Source of the DNA: Erysipelotrichaceae bacterium
GTDB lineage: Bacteria; Bacillota_I; Bacilli_A; Erysipelotrichales; Erysipelotrichaceae
Length of the DNA stretch: 16,896 nucleotides
Direction of reading: 5' to 3'
Assembly: GCA_900754715.1 (NCBI GenBank)
Contig: CAAEDX010000035.1
Coordinates: 1 to 16,896, forward strand
The notes beneath the pieces are model-generated. The model ran no database searches and was not told the DNA's origin. It worked only from the letters and a program-made list of their open reading frames with translations. How positions within the stretch are numbered: the stretch's first letter is position 1; each line of letters begins with the position of its first letter. Positions 14,888-16,896 of the stretch are shown here, piece by piece. The position numbers and the translations under genes are program-made.

Positions 14888-15859
14888 ATGCGTAAAGTAG
14901 GGATTGATCTGGGAACAACGAACCTGCTCATCTGTGTGGACAATGAAGGGATCGTCATTGACGAGCCATCCATTCTCACCATCGATGCGCAGACAAAGAA
15001 ATGTATTGCTGCCGGCAAGGAAGCTAAGGAGATGCTGGGCCGCACACCACGCAGCATGATCTGCATCCGCCCGCTGAAGGATGGGGTCATTGCTGATTTT
15101 GAAGCGACAGAAATGCTTCTGAATTATTTCTTCAAGCAATGCAACCTGCGCGGGATGTTCCGCAAGAACATGATCCTGATCTGTCATCCGACCAACATTA
15201 CCACAGTGGAGAAAAACGCGATCCGTGACTGTGCTTATCGTGCCGGCGCCAAAAAGGTGTATCTGGAAGAAGAGCCTAAAGTGGCTGCGGTCGGTGCCGG
15301 GCTGGATATCGGCAAGGCGTGCGGAAGCATGGTGCTGGATATCGGCGGCGGGACCAGCGATATCGCGGTGCTCGCGCTGGGCGACATCGTCTGCTCCACG
15401 TCATTGAAGGTGGCAGGCAACCGCTTCACGCAGCTGATCATCGATTACTTGCGCAAGGAGCGTAAACTGTCGATCGGTGAGCAGATGGCAGAAGAAGTGA
15501 AGATCCGCATCGGCTCCGCGCTGCCAATGGATGAACCGCTGACGATGGAAGTCAGCGGGCTGGCAATGGAAAGCGGTCTGCCAAGCTCCATCGAGGTCAA
15601 TTCCAATGAGGTGGAACTGGCGCTGCGCGCTTCAGTGGATGAGATCGTGCGCGCCGTACGCACCGTGATGGAGATCACGCCGCCGGAACTGGCTGCGGAT
15701 ATCGTACAGCGTGGTTTGATGATGACCGGCGGAGGGGCGCTGCTCAAGAATTTTGACGCGCGCCTGCGCAATGAGCTGCAGGTCCCGGTGCATGTGGCAG
15801 AAAACGCGCTGCACTGTGTGGTCGACGGCTGCAACATCATGCTTCAGCAGCTTCATTAA
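14888..15859 (+). CDS. MreB/Mbl-type bacterial actin (rod-shape determination)
   Basis: The 323-residue protein is an actin-fold ATPase that polymerises under the membrane and guides cell-wall synthesis. Visible are phosphate-1 VGIDLGTTN (4-12), the catalytic-region LEEEP (126-130), phosphate-2 DIGGGTSDIAV (151-161) and the adenosine motif GGGALLKN (281-288). Length agrees with MreB/Mbl/MreBH. I cannot decide between these paralogues by eye; no mreC or mreD follows, which argues for an additional Mbl- or MreBH-like copy rather than the main mreBCD locus. The ATG at 14888 is chosen over GTG at 14879 because GAGGAG (14874-14879) is placed eight bases before it and overlaps the GTG. Several cysteines (for example 39, 59, 85, 99) are more than usual for the family. 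It follows lepB by 19 bases. Confidence 0.93.
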   Translation: MRKVGIDLGTTNLLICVDNEGIVIDEPSILTIDAQTKKCIAAGKEAKEMLGRTPRSMICIRPLKDGVIADFEATEMLLNYFFKQCNLRGMFRKNMILICHPTNITTVEKNAIRDCAYRAGAKKVYLEEEPKVAAVGAGLDIGKACGSMVLDIGGGTSDIAVLALGDIVCSTSLKVAGNRFTQLIIDYLRKERKLSIGEQMAEEVKIRIGSALPMDEPLTMEVSGLAMESGLPSSIEVNSNEVELALRASVDEIVRAVRTVMEITPPELAADIVQRGLMMTGGGALLKNFDARLRNELQVPVHVAENALHCVVDGCNIMLQQLH

Positions 15860-15884
15860 AAAACGGCAGGAGATATTTCCTGCC
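15858..15884 (-). terminator. Terminator of the nitroreductase gene (also between converging mreB)
   Basis: GGCAGGA (15865-15871) and TCCTGCC (15878-15884) form a 7-bp stem around a 6-nt loop. On the minus strand it is followed by GTTTTTT, a good terminator seven bases after the nitroreductase stop. On the plus strand the T-tail is poor, so it serves mreB less well. Confidence 0.75.
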
Positions 15885-15890
15885 TGTCAT

Positions 15891-16412
15891 TTAGCCAATA
15901 TGATATACGCGTCCTGCTTTGCGGGGCGCATTTTTTTTGCCTTCTGCAGCAGGATAGCCCAGCACACAGTGACCAATGCCCTCATAATCCCCTTCGATGC
16001 CAAGCTCCTTCAAGATCTGCTTTCCTTCCGGACGTTCAAATTCTTCTTTGGCGCGATGGATCCAGCAGCTGCCAAGCCCCAGGGCATGCGCTGCCAGCAT
16101 CATGTTTTCCATTGCCAGGGAGCCGTCATAAAGATAAGTCGGTGCACTGCGGTCTGCCAATACGATCAATACGACCGGAGCGCCATAAAATGGATCGGTA
16201 TCTGTACCCATGATGGAAGCGTTCAGACGCGCAAGCGAATCGCGCACCTCCGGTTTCGTTACCGCGATGATGATGACCGGCTGACGGTTCATTCCGGATG
16301 GCGCATACAATCCGGCCTCGACGACTTGATCGATCAGCGCCTGCGGAACCATATCAGGCTGATAAGCGCGCATACTGCGGCGCGTCTTGATCAGTTCAAG
16401 CATTTCATTCAT
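15891..16412 (-). CDS. Nitroreductase-family FMN flavoprotein
   Basis: The product (173 aa) has the short nitroreductase layout: TRRSMRAYQPDMVPQALID near the N-terminus with Arg residues for FMN phosphate, YAPSGMNRQP (36-45), a central block PFYGAPVVLIVLAD and GLGSCWIHRA (112-121), then a C-terminal GHCVLGYPA. These proteins bind FMN as dimers and reduce nitro compounds, quinones or other acceptors with NAD(P)H; the natural substrate is not readable. The ATG at 16412 follows AAAGGAGGAG with normal spacing; the second in-frame ATG at 16403 is possible but less well placed. The gene is on its own, between a good promoter (16434-16462) and a terminator. Oxygen or nitrosative stress roles are frequently suggested for the family. 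Confidence 0.92.
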   Translation of the reverse strand: MNEMLELIKTRRSMRAYQPDMVPQALIDQVVEAGLYAPSGMNRQPVIIIAVTKPEVRDSLARLNASIMGTDTDPFYGAPVVLIVLADRSAPTYLYDGSLAMENMMLAAHALGLGSCWIHRAKEEFERPEGKQILKELGIEGDYEGIGHCVLGYPAAEGKKNAPRKAGRVYHIG

Positions 16413-16433
16413 TTATATCTCCTCCTTTCTTCA

Positions 16434-16462
16434 ATTTTAGCATCATGTCCATTGACGGACAA
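16434..16462 (-). promoter_or_regulatory. Promoter of the nitroreductase gene
   Basis: On the minus strand TTGTCC (16462-16457), a 17-bp spacer and TAAAAT (16439-16434) preceded by TGC give both a -35 and an extended -10. The predicted start falls within the 15 bases before the AGGAGG ribosome site. Confidence 0.7.
16446..16461. promoter_or_regulatory. Inverted repeat TGTCC-N6-GGACA over the nitroreductase -35 (candidate operator)
   Basis: A perfect 5-bp inverted repeat with a 6-nt centre overlaps the -35 and spacer. The octamer ACGGACAA that ends it (16455-16462) recurs at 16492-16499 in the same orientation, 37 bp upstream of the gene's -35. This pattern is typical of a repressor or redox-regulator site, but no regulator is identified. 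Confidence 0.35.
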
Positions 16463-16625
16463 CCAAAATGATGAGCGATCGTTTTCATGGCACGGACAAA
16501 ATTTTTTTTATAAATTGATCAAAAGATCTTAGTGCATTTCTGATCTCGAACGTATGAGATAGACGAGGGGATAGAGCAGCACAATGAGGTCATTGCTGTT
16601 CTTGCCCTGATATGTTCAGCACATG

Positions 16626-16634
16626 TGCTATGAT
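16626..16634 (+). promoter_or_regulatory. Probable promoter (extended -10) of the Rpn-like gene
   Basis: TGCTATGAT (16626-16634) is an extended -10 with TATGAT. It lies 18 bp before the ATG, so the leader would be very short. No -35 stands out. The remainder of 16463-16625 holds no gene I can support. Confidence 0.4.
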
Positions 16635-16651
16635 GAAAGAAAGGATGGGAC

Positions 16652-16896
16652 ATGAAAACTTCTGTGGCGTGTACGATCGAAAACAATGCCGATCATATCA
16701 GTTATGACGCGGTATGCAAACAGCTGCTCAGTGAAAAAAGCATCCTTGCCTGGATCATGAAATACTGTGTGAGCGAATGTCAGGGAATGGCGGTGAATGA
16801 CATCGCCCAATGCATTGAGGCTTCCCCAAGTGTATCGGTTACACCGGTATTTCCTGATGAGAACACCACATTGATCAATGGCATGAATACGGTAAA
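16652..16896 (+). CDS. Rpn / PD-(D/E)XK nuclease-family protein, N-terminal fragment
   Basis: The frame starts at ATG 16652 after AAAGGA (16640-16645) and stays open to the window edge, giving 81 residues. The opening, YDAVCKQLLSEKSILAWIMKY with CVSECQGMAVNDIAQCIE, is the usual start of a large family annotated as Rpn recombination-promoting nuclease or PD-(D/E)XK nuclease-family putative transposase, often present in many copies in Erysipelotrichaceae and Lachnospiraceae. The catalytic PD-(D/E)XK core would normally follow shortly after the last residues seen, outside the window, so activity cannot be judged. No inverted repeats or target duplications mark a mobile element. The identification rests on remembered family resemblance. 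Confidence 0.65.
   Translation, partial: MKTSVACTIENNADHISYDAVCKQLLSEKSILAWIMKYCVSECQGMAVNDIAQCIEASPSVSVTPVFPDENTTLINGMNTV

Overview
The window reads as a chromosomal segment of an anaerobic, low-GC-lineage (Bacillota) bacterium with moderately GC-rich DNA. Erysipelotrichaceae or a close relative is my best guess, but this is inference from gene content and style, not from a marker gene. Pointers are strong AGGAGG-type ribosome binding sites, short TG-TATAAT promoters, three proteins with oxygen-sensitive [4Fe-4S] sites (class I fumarase, iron-sulfur serine dehydratase, a DUF362/ferredoxin protein), an MreB-type actin, a signal peptidase I of Gram-positive size, and the start of a Rpn-type nuclease gene at the right edge. 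I see no rRNA, tRNA, CRISPR array, insertion sequence or prophage.

Layout. Positions 3-701 (+) hold the C-terminal part of a PotD-like polyamine-binding protein, ending at a bidirectional hairpin. Positions 757-3283 (-) hold a tight three-gene operon: malic enzyme, fumarase alpha, fumarase beta, with 4-nt and 1-nt overlaps. Divergent from it is an AEC-family permease (3424-4344, +), which the context makes a plausible malate/dicarboxylate carrier. A TSUP-family anion transporter (4407-5171, +) follows from its own promoter. Next comes an overlapping operon of a DUF362/2x[4Fe-4S] protein, a small P-loop kinase and a membrane Tim44-like protein (5259-7637, +). A very large surface protein (7696-12558, -; 1620 aa) converges on it. 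Further right are L-serine dehydratase (12801-14006, -), signal peptidase I and an MreB/Mbl protein (14290-15859, +), a small nitroreductase (15891-16412, -) and the truncated Rpn-like gene (16652-end, +).

How it works together. The left half centres on C4 acids and pyruvate: uptake of malate, interconversion of fumarate and malate, and oxidative decarboxylation of malate to pyruvate; serine dehydratase also makes pyruvate. The 5.2-7.6 kb operon has no obvious published pathway. The large surface protein has a signal peptide, Ig/CARDB-like domains, a central glycine-rich hydrophobic hairpin, an EF-hand-like loop, two FIVAR repeats and a C-terminal membrane anchor that lacks a recognisable LPXTG motif.

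No clearly new defence or mobile system is visible. The best candidates for something undescribed are the DUF362-kinase-Tim44 operon and the architecture of the large surface protein. Every gap between genes is under 300 bases, and their contents are listed as features.
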